DNA of 64,000 bases, from positions 39,597,232 through 39,661,231 of the forward strand of contig NC_083587.1 in NCBI RefSeq assembly GCF_027579695.1, given 5' to 3'. Below are positions 1 through 8,938 of this stretch, piece after piece. Positions within the stretch are counted from its first letter, which is position 1. Every line of letters starts with the position of its first letter. The DNA comes from Neoarius graeffei. Lineage: Eukaryota > Chordata > Actinopteri > Siluriformes > Ariidae. A model generated the notes under the pieces. It did no database searches and was not told the DNA's origin. It saw only the letters and a program-made list of their open reading frames with translations. The position numbers and the translations under genes were made by a program.

Positions 1-48
1 AAGTGTTGGATTATGAATCAGAAGGTTCAGAGTTCAAATCCCAGTTAA
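1..48 (+). repeat. tRNA-derived SINE head fragment
   Basis: The first bases carry a pol III B-box-like string (agagttcaaatcccag) following ggttc, as in tRNA-derived SINE heads. The element is cut by the window edge, so family and length cannot be judged. Confidence 0.3.
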
Positions 49-234
49 GTATGAAAAAAAGATATGTTTAAAAAAATGCTAATTACGTAGACAGACAAGA
101 GGAAATATTAGGTAGGTGTAGATGGAAGAAAGAGACAAAAGAAGTGATGAAAAGCCCCTTTTAAGAATCTTAGATAATCCAGAATTTGACCTAGGTTGGA
201 AATTTTAACCCAACTTTAAAAAAAAAAAAAAAAA

Positions 235-1215
235 TTTACCTAGGTTGAATTTTTTTGACCTGTAACTCACCTGGCACTTTACAAAGAACGCTATACTAAT
301 ACTTGTAGGGCCTCTCTTTGCTCTCAAAACAGCCTCAATTCTTTGTGGCATGGTTTCTACAAGATGTTCAAAATATTCCTGTTTAAAACAGGTCACGTGC
401 TTTTTCATGCTATAAATTTCCCGTTTGGGCAGCACAGTGGTTAGTATTGTTGCCTCACAGCAAGAAGGTTCTGGGTTCCAGCCCAATGGCCGATGGGGGC
501 CCTTCTGTGTGGAGTTTGTATGTTATCCCCATGTCTATGGTTATCCTCACATCTGCGTGGGTTTCCTCCAGGTGCTCCAGTTTCCCCCACAATCCAAAGA
601 CGTGTTTAGGTTAAGTGGCTACTCTAAATTGTCCATAGGTGTGAATGTGTGTGTGAATGGTTGAGAGGAGAAAACGTCTATAATAATCCAGTAGAAGGCA
701 ACAGAAAACCACTACTATAATTGTCCCTAGAAATCAGAGTGGCCACATCACTGTACTGACATGCCAAAAAGAGAAAATCTCCTGTTCTCCTACATCCTAA
801 AGGTTTCTATTGGACTCAGATCCGGTCACTGGGAAGGCCACTGAAGAACAGTGAACTCACGGTCATGTTCATGAAACCAGCCTGAGACAACCTTTGCTTT
901 GTGACATAGTGCATTATCATTCTACAAGTAGTCATTAGAAAAATGGGTAAATTGTGGCCAAGAAGGGATGCACATGGACAGTTACAGTAATTTCAAGTGA
1001 TGATTGACTGGTTTTAATGGGCCCAAAGTGTGTCAAGAAAACACTCTCTACATCATTACACCACCTCCACAAGCATGGACTTGTAGACCAAAGGCAGCTT
1101 AGCTCCATGGATTCAAGATTTTGGTTCCAGCAGGAGTCAAGATTCATCAGACCAGGCTACCAGTTACCAGTCTTCAACTGTCCAGTTTTGGTGAGCCTGT
1201 GCCCATTGCAGCTTC
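235..1215 (-). mobile_element. Tc1-like element relic (interrupted by a SINE)
   Basis: Two stretches, about 250-420 and 730-1210, resemble the complement of a common teleost Tc1-like repeat: the terminal part with the 'cctcaattctttgtggcatgg' block and the block reading 'gggcccaaagtgtgtcaag' near 1019. The coding sense would be minus, covering the C-terminal half of a transposase, but no open frame survives. A SINE at 426-664 splits it. The same family supplies the helix-turn-helix relics at 6385-6746 and 62780-63060. Family assignment is from recall of the repeat, not an alignment. Confidence 0.5.
426..664 (+). repeat. tRNA-derived SINE, old diverged copy
   Basis: It starts with gggcagcacagtggttag, has the 'gcctcacagcaagaaggttc' region, a B-box-like segment, and the conserved body ending at the gtgtgaatggttg block. 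It is clearly more diverged than the other copies in the window and lacks their 3' tail (the ggataaagcggctagagat segment). Translations of this region are artefacts. Confidence 0.85.
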
Positions 1216-1221
1216 AACTTT

Positions 1222-1295
1222 GGGGGCAGCCATGGCCTGAAGGTTAGAGAAGTGGCCTTGCGTCCAAAGGGTTCGATTCCCAGGACTGGCAGGAA
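1222..1295 (+). repeat. Second tRNA-like SINE head
   Basis: The segment has an A-box-like 'ggcctgaaggttagag' and a B-box 'gggttcgattccc' about 30 bases apart, the spacing of a pol III internal promoter. It is not a tRNA gene: no acceptor stem closes around it. It differs from the main SINE family of the window. Confidence 0.3.
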
Positions 1296-2208
1296 AAATG
1301 TGATTAAACAAGCATTTGTCTCAAGTATTATTATTCATATGAAAGAAATCACCCAGATATGGATGTTAAACTCAATACTATTTGCATTACTGTATACCTA
1401 GTCACATTAATTAGCTAAATCTTTTTTTTTTTTTTTTAATAAAGAATAGTACCAAGAGTAGTGGAAAGAGTCCACACTGTATCTGGTTGTTGTTTCTGAT
1501 TGTTATTTTACAGCTAAGTAAGGTAAGTCAAAGTCCCTCTCTCGTCAGAATCTGGTCTTCCCAGGCAATCTCCTGTCCCAGTACTAACGAACTCTAAGGC
1601 GTATGGATGCGGCGCCGATCTCCGTTTCGATAACCCTCAGTCTCTCGTCTATAAAGCTGGGGTTACAGTGGGGGCTAGTCCTCTGGTAACTGCGAGAGTT
1701 TGACTCCTCACTCACATCTGTATTGCAGCATGCCTTGCCAGACAGTAGTAGGTACCATATGGCACCATGATGGTCTTTGGTATGACCCAACCATGAGTAG
1801 AACTCAATCTCCTGGTCGAGAGGTGGACACGCTAATCACTAGGCCAACTCACGGTCTAAGTAAGGCAAGAGTGGTTTACAAATAGAAAAGCAAAGTCTCT
1901 TTATTATCGTGTACCCTGTACAATGCACACTTTTTTTTAAACCATAACTTAACTGCATAATAAAATTAATGTCATGGTTGATTTGTTTGTTTTTTTCCCA
2001 GTTTGACAAAGTAGTGAGCTACTCATTCTTTGAAACCTATACTGTAACTACTGTAACTTATGTATAGCTTGGAGCTTGACAACTGCAAAGTAGCTTCCTC
2101 AAAACTGATAATTATGAACTAACAGCATGCATCATGTCTGTTATGAAAAAGTCTCACAAAACACTATGATAGACAGAAAATGCAGATAGAAAAGAAGAAA
2201 AGTCCCAC
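1296..2208. other. ACAD11 intron sequence without recognised gene
   Basis: AT-rich intronic DNA downstream (in gene sense) of the last visible ACAD11 exon. Positions 1500-1880 look like part of an interspersed repeat (a block reading gtcgagaggtggacacgc near 1815), but I cannot name it. No further ACAD11 exon was recognised, so the next one should lie left of the window. Confidence 0.4.
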
Positions 2209-2350
2209 CCTCTATCCCTGTAACTCCACCAAGAACAGTGATGAGATTAAGATGTGAGGGGCAGTAATGGGGCATGACGAAGTAAGTCAGGTCTGTAAGT
2301 GGTTGCCCAGTTGTGGATAACTCCCAATCCAATACGGCTAGCACTCGGGC
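2209..2350 (-). CDS. acad11: ACAD11 exon: metal-binding DWE segment of APH domain
   Basis: The exon follows acceptor ...tttccag and opens in phase 0 with ARVLAVLDWELSTTGQPL. The DWE acidic pair is the Mg-ATP-binding motif of APH-fold kinases, followed by the LTDLTYF helix. It closes with GVTGIE plus one base (phase 1) before the donor gtgggactt, which is a weaker 5' splice site than the others in this gene. The next exon would lie outside the window. A shorter alternative donor is not available because no other GT sits in phase nearby. Confidence 0.92.
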
Positions 2351-2906
2351 CTGGAAACATAAAAAACAGACACGCACATGATACTAAAAACAACCTACAA
2401 ATAACTATCAAACACAAACATTTTCAGAATAGAAACTCTGTGTCGCGATGTCTTTTTTTTTTTTTTAAAGAATATATAATCTTGAATCTTTCATGTCTAT
2501 ATGTTGGTGGGTTTCCTCACATGAACTGTTCGCTTCAGGTCCTTCCACAACATTTCCATTGGATTAAGGTCAGGACTTTGACTTAGCCATTCCAAAACAT
2601 CAACTTTATTCTTCTTTAACCATTCTTTGGTAGAACGACTTGTGTGCTTAGGGTCGTTGTCTTGCTGCATGACCCACCTTCTCTTGAGATTCAGTTCGTG
2701 GACAGATGTCCTGGCATATTCCTTTAGAATTCGGTGGTATAATTCAGAATTCATTGTTCCATCAATGATGGCAAGCCGTCCTGGCCCAGATGCAGCAAAA
2801 CAGGCCCAAACCATGATACTACTGCCACCATGTTTCACGGATGGGACAAGGTTCTTATGCTGGAATGCAGTGTTTTCCTTTCTCCAAACATAACGCTTCT
2901 CATTTA

Positions 2907-4498
2907 CAACCCCGATTCCAAAAAAGTTGGGACAAAGTACAAATTGTAAATAAAAACAGAATGCAATGATGTGGAAGTTTCAAAATTCCATATTTTGTTC
3001 AGAATAGAACATAGATGAGACATCAAATGTTTAAACTGAGGAAATGTATCATTTAAAAGAGAAAAATTAGGTGATTTTAAATTTCATAACACATTTCAAA
3101 AAAGTTGGGACAAGGCCATGTTCACCACTGTGAGACATCCCCTTTTCTCTTTACAACAGTCTGTAAACGTCTGGGGACTGAGGAGACAAGTTGCTCAAGT
3201 TTAGGGATAGGAATGTTAACCCATTCTTGTCTAATGTAGGATTCTAGTTGCTCAACTGTCTTAGGTCTTTTTTGTCATATCTTCCGTTTTATGATGCACC
3301 AGATATTTTCTATGGGTGAAAGATCTGGACTGCAGACTGGCCAGTTCAGTACCCGGACCCTTCTTCTACGCAGCCATGATGCTGTAATCGATGCAGTATG
3401 TGGTTTGGCATTGTCATGTTGGAAAATGCAAGGTCTTCCCTGAAAGAGACGTCGTCTGGATGGGAGCACATGTTGCTCTAGAACCTGGATATACCTTTCA
3501 GCATTGATGGTGTCTTTCCAGATGTGTAAGCTGCCCATGCCACACGCACTAATGCAACCCCATACCATCAGAGATACAGGCTTCTGAACTGAGCGCTGAT
3601 AACAACTTGGGTCGTCCTTCTCCTCTTTAGTCCGAATGACACGGTGTCCCTGATTTCCATAAAGAACTTCAAATTTTGATTCGTCTGACCACAGAACAGT
3701 TTTCCACTTTGCCACAGTCCATTTTAAATGAGCCTTGGCCCAGAGAAGACGTCTGCGCTTCTGGATCATGTTTGGATACGGCTTCTTCTTTGAACTATAG
3801 AGTTTTAGCTGGGAACGGCGGATGGCATGGTGAATTGTGTTCACAGATAATGTTCTCTGGAAATATTCCTGAGCCCATTTTGTGATTTCCAATACAGAAG
3901 CATGCCTGTATGTGATGCAGTGCCGTCTAAGGGCCCGAAGATCACGGGCACCCAGTACGGTTTTCCGGCCTTGACCCTTACGCACAGAGATTCTTCCAGA
4001 TTCTCTGAATCTTTTGATGATATTATGCACTGTAAATGATATGTTCAAACTCTTTGCAATTTTACACTGTCGAACTCCTTTCTGATATTGCTCCACTATT
4101 TGGTGGCGCAGAATTAGGGGGATTGGTGATCCTCTTCCCATCTTTACTTCTGAGAGCCGCTGCCATTCCAAGATCCTCTTTTTATACCCAGTCATGTTAG
4201 ACCTATTGCCAACTGACCTAACGAGTTGCAATTTGGTCCTCCAGCTGTTCCTTTTTTGTACCTTTAACTTTTCCAGCCTCTTATTGCCCCTGTCCCAACT
4301 TTGAGATGTGTTGCTGTCATGAAATTTCAAATAAGCCAATATTTGGCATGAAATTTAAAAATGTCTCACTTTTGACATTTGATATGTTGTCTATGTTCTA
4401 TTGTGAATACAATATCAGTTTTTGAGATTTGTAAATTATTGCATTCCATTTTTATTTACAATTTGTACTTTGTCCCAACTTTTTTGGAATCGGGGTTG
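2907..4498 (-). mobile_element. Tc1-like element nested in element A, complete ends
   Basis: A 1592-bp element bounded by inverted CAACCCCGATTCC termini and a TA duplication (2905-2906 and 4499-4500). Inside each end there is a second directly repeated copy of aaaagttgggaca (3098-3113 on the left; about 4284-4303, diverged, on the right). This gives roughly 200-bp inverted repeats with paired direct repeats, the IR/DR layout known from Sleeping Beauty-like Tc1 elements. Insertion was into the transposase of element A, so it is the younger of the two. Confidence 0.93.
3122..4339 (-). pseudogene. Near-intact Tc1-like transposase, one nonsense codon
   Basis: The open frame from 4339 encodes 354 residues; the more usual start is probably the ATG at 4141 ([20 protein letters not shown]). 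Visible in order: a first HTH ([14 protein letters not shown]), the [14 protein letters not shown] hinge, a second HTH ([20 protein letters not shown]), then the DDE motifs [18 protein letters not shown] and [11 protein letters not shown]. The frame stops at a TGA (3275-3277) in the position where relatives have an Arg; CGA to TGA by CpG deamination would explain it. The same frame continues open to a second TGA at 3122, so the C-terminus is otherwise preserved. Confidence 0.88.
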
Positions 4499-5347
4499 TA
4501 AACCAAAAAGTTATATTTTGGTCTTATCCGTCAACAAAACATTTTTCCAATAGCCTTCTGGCTTGTCCACGTGATCTTTAGCAAACTGCAGACGAGCAGC
4601 AATGTTCTTTTTGGAGAGCAGTGGCTTTCTCCTTGCAACTCTGTCATGCACACCATTGTTGTTCAGTGTTCTCCTGATGGTGGACTCATGAACATTAGCC
4701 AATGTGAGAGAGGCCTTCAGTTACTTAGAAGTTACCCTGGGGTCCTTTGTGACCTTGCCGATTATTACACGCCTTGCTCTTGGAGTGATCTTTGTTGGTC
4801 GACCACTCCTGGGGAGGGTAACAATGGTCTTGAATTTCCTCCATTTGTACACAATCTGTCTGACTGTGGATTGGTGGAGTCCAAACTCTTTAGAGATGGT
4901 TTTGTAACCTTTTCCAGCCTGATGAGCATCAACAACGCTTTTTCTGAGGTCCTCAGAAATCTCCTTTGTTTGTTCCATGATACACTTCCACAAATATGTG
5001 TTGTGAAGATGAGACTTTGATAGATCCCTGTTCTTTAAATAAAACAGGGTGCCCACTCGCACCTGATTGTCATCCCATTGATTGAAAACACCTGACTCTA
5101 ATTTCACCTTCAAATTAACTGCTAATCCTAGAGGTTCACATACTTTTGCCACTCACAGATTTATAATATTGGATCATTTTCCTCAATCAATAAATGACCA
5201 AGTATAATATTTTTGTCTCATTTGTTTAACTGGGTTCTCTTTATCTACTTTTAGGACTTGCGTGAAAATCTGATGATGTTTTCAGTCATATTTATGCAGA
5301 AATATAGAAAATTCTAAAGGGTTCACAAACTTTCAAGCACCACTGTA

Positions 5348-5639
5348 GGTTGATGTCAGTTATCATCAAAGGCTATGTAAACCTTATGAACACTCCCAGT
5401 ATTACAAAAATAGTATACTGTGTCAGATTTGTGAGCTATATAGCTGAGGTGCCAGTACTTTTATAACTCTCATGTTATTCAGTGCAACAGGAAGTAACTG
5501 ATTTCTTTTTAACAGGTATTTTGTCTCAACTGTGTCATTTCCCCTCCTTTTTTCGAATTCAGTACTTTAATTTCTAAATGGTGGCTGTCTCCACTAACTT
5601 GTGAGCACTTTGGTATCAAAACCTGAACAAAACTAAATA
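5348..5639. other. ACAD11 intron, nothing recognised
   Basis: Unique-looking AT-rich sequence between element A and the inverted-repeat family at 5640. No coding or repeat signature seen. Confidence 0.4.
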
Positions 5640-6380
5640 AAGTAATAAGCAATATGATATTTAAATAATATTGGCTGGCTTTGAGTGGTCTATCAGATAT
5701 ATTCCATTCATAGCTGAATGGAATATATCTGATAGACCATGAAAAAAATCCAGCCAATATTATTATTATTATTATTATTATTATACATACATACACACTC
5801 TTCATATCAGCATTCTTGAAGGCTAACGCTAGCTTACACATGACTCCATGCTGTTAGCGCGGCAGCTCGGTTACCTTCCAGCCAGCGCAGCGTTAGCGAA
5901 GGCCAACGTTAGCTGACCCGTGACTCAGTGCTGTTAGTCCACCAGCGCAGTTACCTTCCAGCTGGTGTAGCATTAGCAAAGGCCACTGCTAGCGCAGTCA
6001 AGCCAAATATTATTATTTTCCCTGTGTAATTTACTGAGTTACTTTTAAAATTAACATCAACAACTACACACAACGGAGCGACCTGGCAGCCAAAATTCTC
6101 TCAAAATCTTCCGCTTTTAACGAAACAAACCTCGCGGCCATGTTTGTTTACAAACTGTCCCAGCAGTCACTCACTAGAGCAGAAGTTTTACATCTCCGAC
6201 GTGTCTCTTTTCCAGTTTTTCCAATGTCCGTTGGTATGTTTTTCTCTTGTAAATATGCATGAAGAATATATAATGAAGTTTTGGTGGCCTTTCGGATGTT
6301 CAGCGCGTCTTTAGTTTCAGTTTATTTATTTAGTGCTTAATCCTAGCAGTAGCACTGGATTAGCCTTGTCTTTTCTCTTT
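5640..6380 (-). repeat. Interspersed repeat R1, copy 1
   Basis: The block from about 5667 to 6380 recurs in reverse orientation at about 28960-30650. Shared parts are the tggtctatcagatatattcc hairpin, an (ATT)n tract, GCTAGC/GTTAGC-rich tandem sequence (5820-6000), and a unique 330-bp end with aaaattctctcaaaatcttcc near 6092 and tttcggatgttcagcgcg near 6291. No coding potential seen. Class unknown; it may be a MITE with internal minisatellite. Confidence 0.75.
5667..5761. repeat. Perfect 25-bp hairpin within R1
   Basis: Arms 5686-5710 and 5715-5739 are perfect complements around a 4-base loop (tagc). An outer pair, aatattggctgg at 5667-5678 with ccagccaatatt at 5750-5761, extends the palindrome. 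It is followed by (ATT)n. Confidence 0.95.
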
Positions 6381-6384
6381 CCTG

Positions 6385-6746
6385 GTGAACAAAATATTGA
6401 TGTTCTCCAGCCATCAAAGCTTTAAGAACTACCACTTACTGGAAGTTTTTTGTTTGTGCACAATTTTGTGTAAACTCTAGTGACTGTAGTGTGTGTAAAT
6501 CTGAAGCGATCTGCAATTTCTGAAATATGCAAACCAGCCCATTTGGCAACAACAACCATGCCAAGGTCCAAGTCACCAAGATCATTTCCTTCCTTGTGTT
6601 AATGTTTAATATGAGCATTAACTGAAGCTCCTAACCTGTATCTGCATGATACTCTTTATTGTGCTCCTGCCGGGTGATTAGCTGACTGGATAATTGCATG
6701 AATGAGTAAGGATACAGGCGTTCCTATTAAATTAGCTGATGAGTGT
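6385..6746 (-). mobile_element. Tc1-like relic, N-terminal (HTH) part
   Basis: In the minus sense one frame reads AGLHISEIADRFRFTHTTVT, the helix-turn-helix region of a Tc1-like transposase. The end at about 6744 resembles that family's terminal repeat (gttcctattaaattagctga). The relic ends only about 30 bp downstream (in gene sense) of the donor of the ACAD11 exon at 6777-6941. It belongs to the same family as 235-1215 and 62780-63060. Confidence 0.65.
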
Positions 6747-6776
6747 ATACAAACATGTTTGATCACTCAGTAGTAC

Positions 6777-6941
6777 CTCTGATGGATGGAATATCAGGTT
6801 GTCAATCCGAAAATCACCATGTACAAGGGTCACTTGGTCATCAGTGGATGGCAAATTGTTGCTCAGCCAATCAGAAAGCTCATCAACAACTGGAATGCTT
6901 TTGCTGGCTGAGGCTCTGTACTGCTTTGTCCATGTGGACAC
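6777..6941 (-). CDS. acad11: ACAD11 exon: catalytic loop of APH domain
   Basis: 55 codons in phase 0 at both ends, from VSTWTKQYRASASK to LVHGDFRIDNLIFHPSE. HGDFRIDN is the APH/Brenner motif, with the Asp as catalytic base and the Asn as metal ligand. The donor is GAG|gtacta. The acceptor is a bare run of 27 T residues directly followed by AG (6944-6970 on the plus strand as A27). The exon is flanked by transposon relics on both sides. Confidence 0.95.
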
Positions 6942-6943
6942 CT

Positions 6944-6970
6944 AAAAAAAAAAAAAAAAAAAAAAAAAAA
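6944..6970 (-). repeat. T27 polypyrimidine homopolymer at ACAD11 acceptor
   Basis: 27 consecutive A on the plus strand, read as T27 in the gene. It abuts the AG of the 3' splice site with no other bases between and so serves as the whole polypyrimidine tract. Confidence 0.9.
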
Positions 6971-6998
6971 TTTATCAAGGATCTGCCCAACAATCTAC

Positions 6999-7512
6999 AT
7001 TTAACAGTTATTCCACGAAATCGAGTCGTACATGAGCTGATAACTGACAAGGCACGTGGCGATGTACGATGAGACTGAGTGGAATAACTGTTTTGTTCTA
7101 TCCACATTCACTGGATTTTGAGAAACGAAGCATTTTTATTTTTTGTAAATTCAATAAATAACTTTAAATAAAACGTCCGACCTAATCATTTCCGCTTAGA
7201 ATGTAAACAAACCGGCGAAATGACAGTAGCAATTTGTGAAAAATGCGATAATTCTTAGAAAAAAAAAAAAAAGGATACGTTCTTACCATCAAATACTTTC
7301 ATTCCATAATTTTGTTGCTTTTTTATTTTTGGGGTTTTGTTTTCGACTAGAGTTTTTATTTCGTCCTCGGTTGATTCAGCAACACGCGCCGCCATTTTGT
7401 TTTTCTCTACTCACAGTATATGAGCTGATAGCCTAGTAATAGAGTAGCCAATCAAAACATGATTGCTCATATCTAGTGAATGTAGATAGAATAATTACAC
7501 TTATTCTATCAA
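6999..7512 (-). repeat. Interspersed repeat R3, copy 1 (possible Crypton-like remnant)
   Basis: Shares with 56925-57556 the ttattccac...gtggaataa subterminal palindrome, the block atttcactggat/attcactggatttt, the run gtaaacaaaccgg and a short exon-like ORF. One end reads ttattccacgaaatcgagtc (7009) and the other ttattctatc (about 7500). Copies are in inverse orientation to each other. Confidence 0.7.
7287..7395 (-). pseudogene. Exon-like ORF inside repeat R3
   Basis: ATG at 7395 opens MAARVAESTEDEIKTL, then VENKTPKI and a lysine/glutamine-rich stretch to a good donor (TTTGATG|gtaagaa) at 7287. The second R3 copy has the same start at 57034 (MVECVAEPNEDEIKT) but is frameshifted. The opening E-D-E-I-x-x-L-V-E-N-K pattern is reminiscent of DUF3504/KIAA1958-type (Crypton-derived) proteins; this is a weak resemblance over a short segment. 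It could equally be the first exon of another transposon protein. Confidence 0.35.
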
Positions 7513-8067
7513 AATATTGTTTTCTGAATGCATACAGTCAAATGTTTAGTCCATCCAGTAATTTTATCTCACTTAATAGCCCTCAGTCTTGAAACCTATG
7601 CCCCTGTCTCTCTCTCTCTCTCTACCATAATCCATGGATTAAAGCAAAAAAAAAATCATCTGACTGAAAAAAAAAAAAATCTCCATGTCGTTGGCCCCTA
7701 CCACGTCAGCGATGCGTCAAATTTTAAACGCCGTGTTGTCCATTATCCCCTCGGCCCCTACTTATAGTACATTTACATAATTTTAACAATGACTAAAGCT
7801 AAGGCAAGACTTTACCATTGTCATTACTGGCTATAAACGATGAAACATCAAGTTTTCAGCACAAAGTGCAAATTTATTTCAACAATACTTTAGTAATGCA
7901 CAACAGTGGTTAAGAGAAAAGTGCAAGTGCAGTCGAACTTGAACCATGCTTTCAAAAGAGTGGAACAGAAAGAAAAATAAGAAAATCTGTTGACATAAAA
8001 CCAGGAAACAAGAAAAGTAAAGTGAAAGTTCACTTTTTCTGCTTCTTCGCAGTAAAGCCAAAGGCAT

Positions 8068-8274
8068 CTAGTTTTTTGCCATTGCTTCCATAGACTTTTT
8101 TTTTTGGCAAACTACACAAAAGCACACACCTGCCATTTTCATCTTTTTGCACCATGAACTAAATGGCTTGCCATTATCGCCCATTTCATTTCGCCAAGCC
8201 CATCTCCACTTATTCTTTACCGTTTTGTCGATGCCCGACACATCTGTGCCTTCATTTAAAAGAAGCGCGTCCAT
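8068..8274 (-). pseudogene. Zinc-finger-like protein fragment of the 6-bp-TSD element
   Basis: MDALLLNEGTDVSGIDKTVK from the ATG at 8274 is followed by NKWRWAWRNEMGDNGKPFSSW, then CKKMKMAGVCFCVVCQKK. The layout (aromatic N-terminal segment, NGKPFSSW, then CFCVVC) suggests a small Cys zinc-binding module such as precedes some transposases. Copy 2 keeps the same elements near 36545-36720 (EIGENGKPFSSWCKK) in broken frames. No catalytic domain is visible in either copy, so both are probably non-autonomous. Confidence 0.5.
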
Positions 8275-8816
8275 GCTGGCAAAACCGAAAGTAATTTGAC
8301 GCGCTCTAGCGATGGAAATCGAAGGGCCTATATCCGGTGGCCTTATATGCAGTACTCGAGTTGAGGGGGGGGATGTGGGGGGAGGCATCCCCCTTCTGAA
8401 ATAAAAATCTCAAATCATCCCCCTTATAAAACGGCCATCCCCCCCATCATATCCCTTGTGCCATTTTACCAATTAATGCGGAAATTAGCCTACTATTATT
8501 TTAACAAATATTACTACCATTTCAACATTAGAGGCTTTGCGCAGTGATAGCCTACATGTAGCCGGATAAAAAAGACGCATATTTATTTATTCGGCTGCAC
8601 CTCTCATTCACACCTATACAGAGGTTTCAGTCACTGAAAACAGCTACTTTCGCAAACTCTGGGCAGAGTGGAGATTTCTGAAAACTCCATCTTCAGACAC
8701 GCGTGTAAATCGGGAAAACGAAGCAACAGTGGGCAAGAGGGCGCGCGCGAATATAATGAGTCATAGGTGTGAATCTTTCACCGAATGCCAATTGTCCCAG
8801 TTCTTCATGAAATCGC

Positions 8817-8938
8817 CCGTCTCATCTCATTATCTCTAGCCGCTTTATCCTGTTCTACAGGGTCGCTGGCAAGCTGGAGCCTATCCCAGCTGACTACGGG
8901 TGAAAGGCAGGGTACACCCTGGACAAGTCGCCAGGTCT
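8817..8938 (-). repeat. SINE 3' tail fragment
   Basis: Reverse-strand copy of the main SINE's tail only: ctcatctcattatctctagc through the ggtacaccctggacaagtcg block. It is 5' truncated, as expected for a target-primed insertion, and lies inside the element at 7633-9962. Confidence 0.9.

Larger units (their letters stand above)
2504..4978 (-). pseudogene. Tc1-like transposase A, decayed and split
   Basis: The coding sense is minus. MEQTKEISEDLRKSVVDAHQ begins at 4978 with the paired helix-turn-helix region, GRPTKI hinge and RVTSK. A break near 4720 is followed by ANVHESTIRRTLNNNG down to a first DDE segment reading VLLTDKTKI. The frame is then cut by the 1.6-kb nested element. After it, MKHGGSSIMVWACFAASGPG and the DNDPKHTSRS and SPDLNPMEMLW motifs supply the second Asp and the Glu. 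The last ~45 codons are missing because of the truncation at 2503. Not functional. Confidence 0.85.
2503..5345 (-). mobile_element. Tc1-like element A, 3' truncated, hosting a nested Tc1
   Basis: The right terminus is ...ctttcaagcaccactg followed by TA at 5346-5347. The sequence matches, in reverse orientation, the full-length copy at 49113-50721. Homology stops at 2503 inside the transposase region (after cccaccaacat in coding sense), so its other terminal inverted repeat is lost. The body is interrupted exactly by the element at 2907-4498: joining 2906 to 4501 restores alignment to the 49 kb copy across a TA dinucleotide. It sits in the ACAD11 intron between the exons at 6777-6941 and 2209-2350. 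Confidence 0.9.

Noticed and set aside
422..450. tRNA gene candidates at SINE heads (B-box ggttcgagcccc)
   Set aside because: No cloverleaf with a closing acceptor stem; these are SINE promoters.
4571..5020. Plus-strand ORFs at 4571-5020 and 2627-2893 and the minus-strand ORFs at 49373-50243
   Set aside because: They are antisense shadows of the Tc1 transposase pseudogenes.
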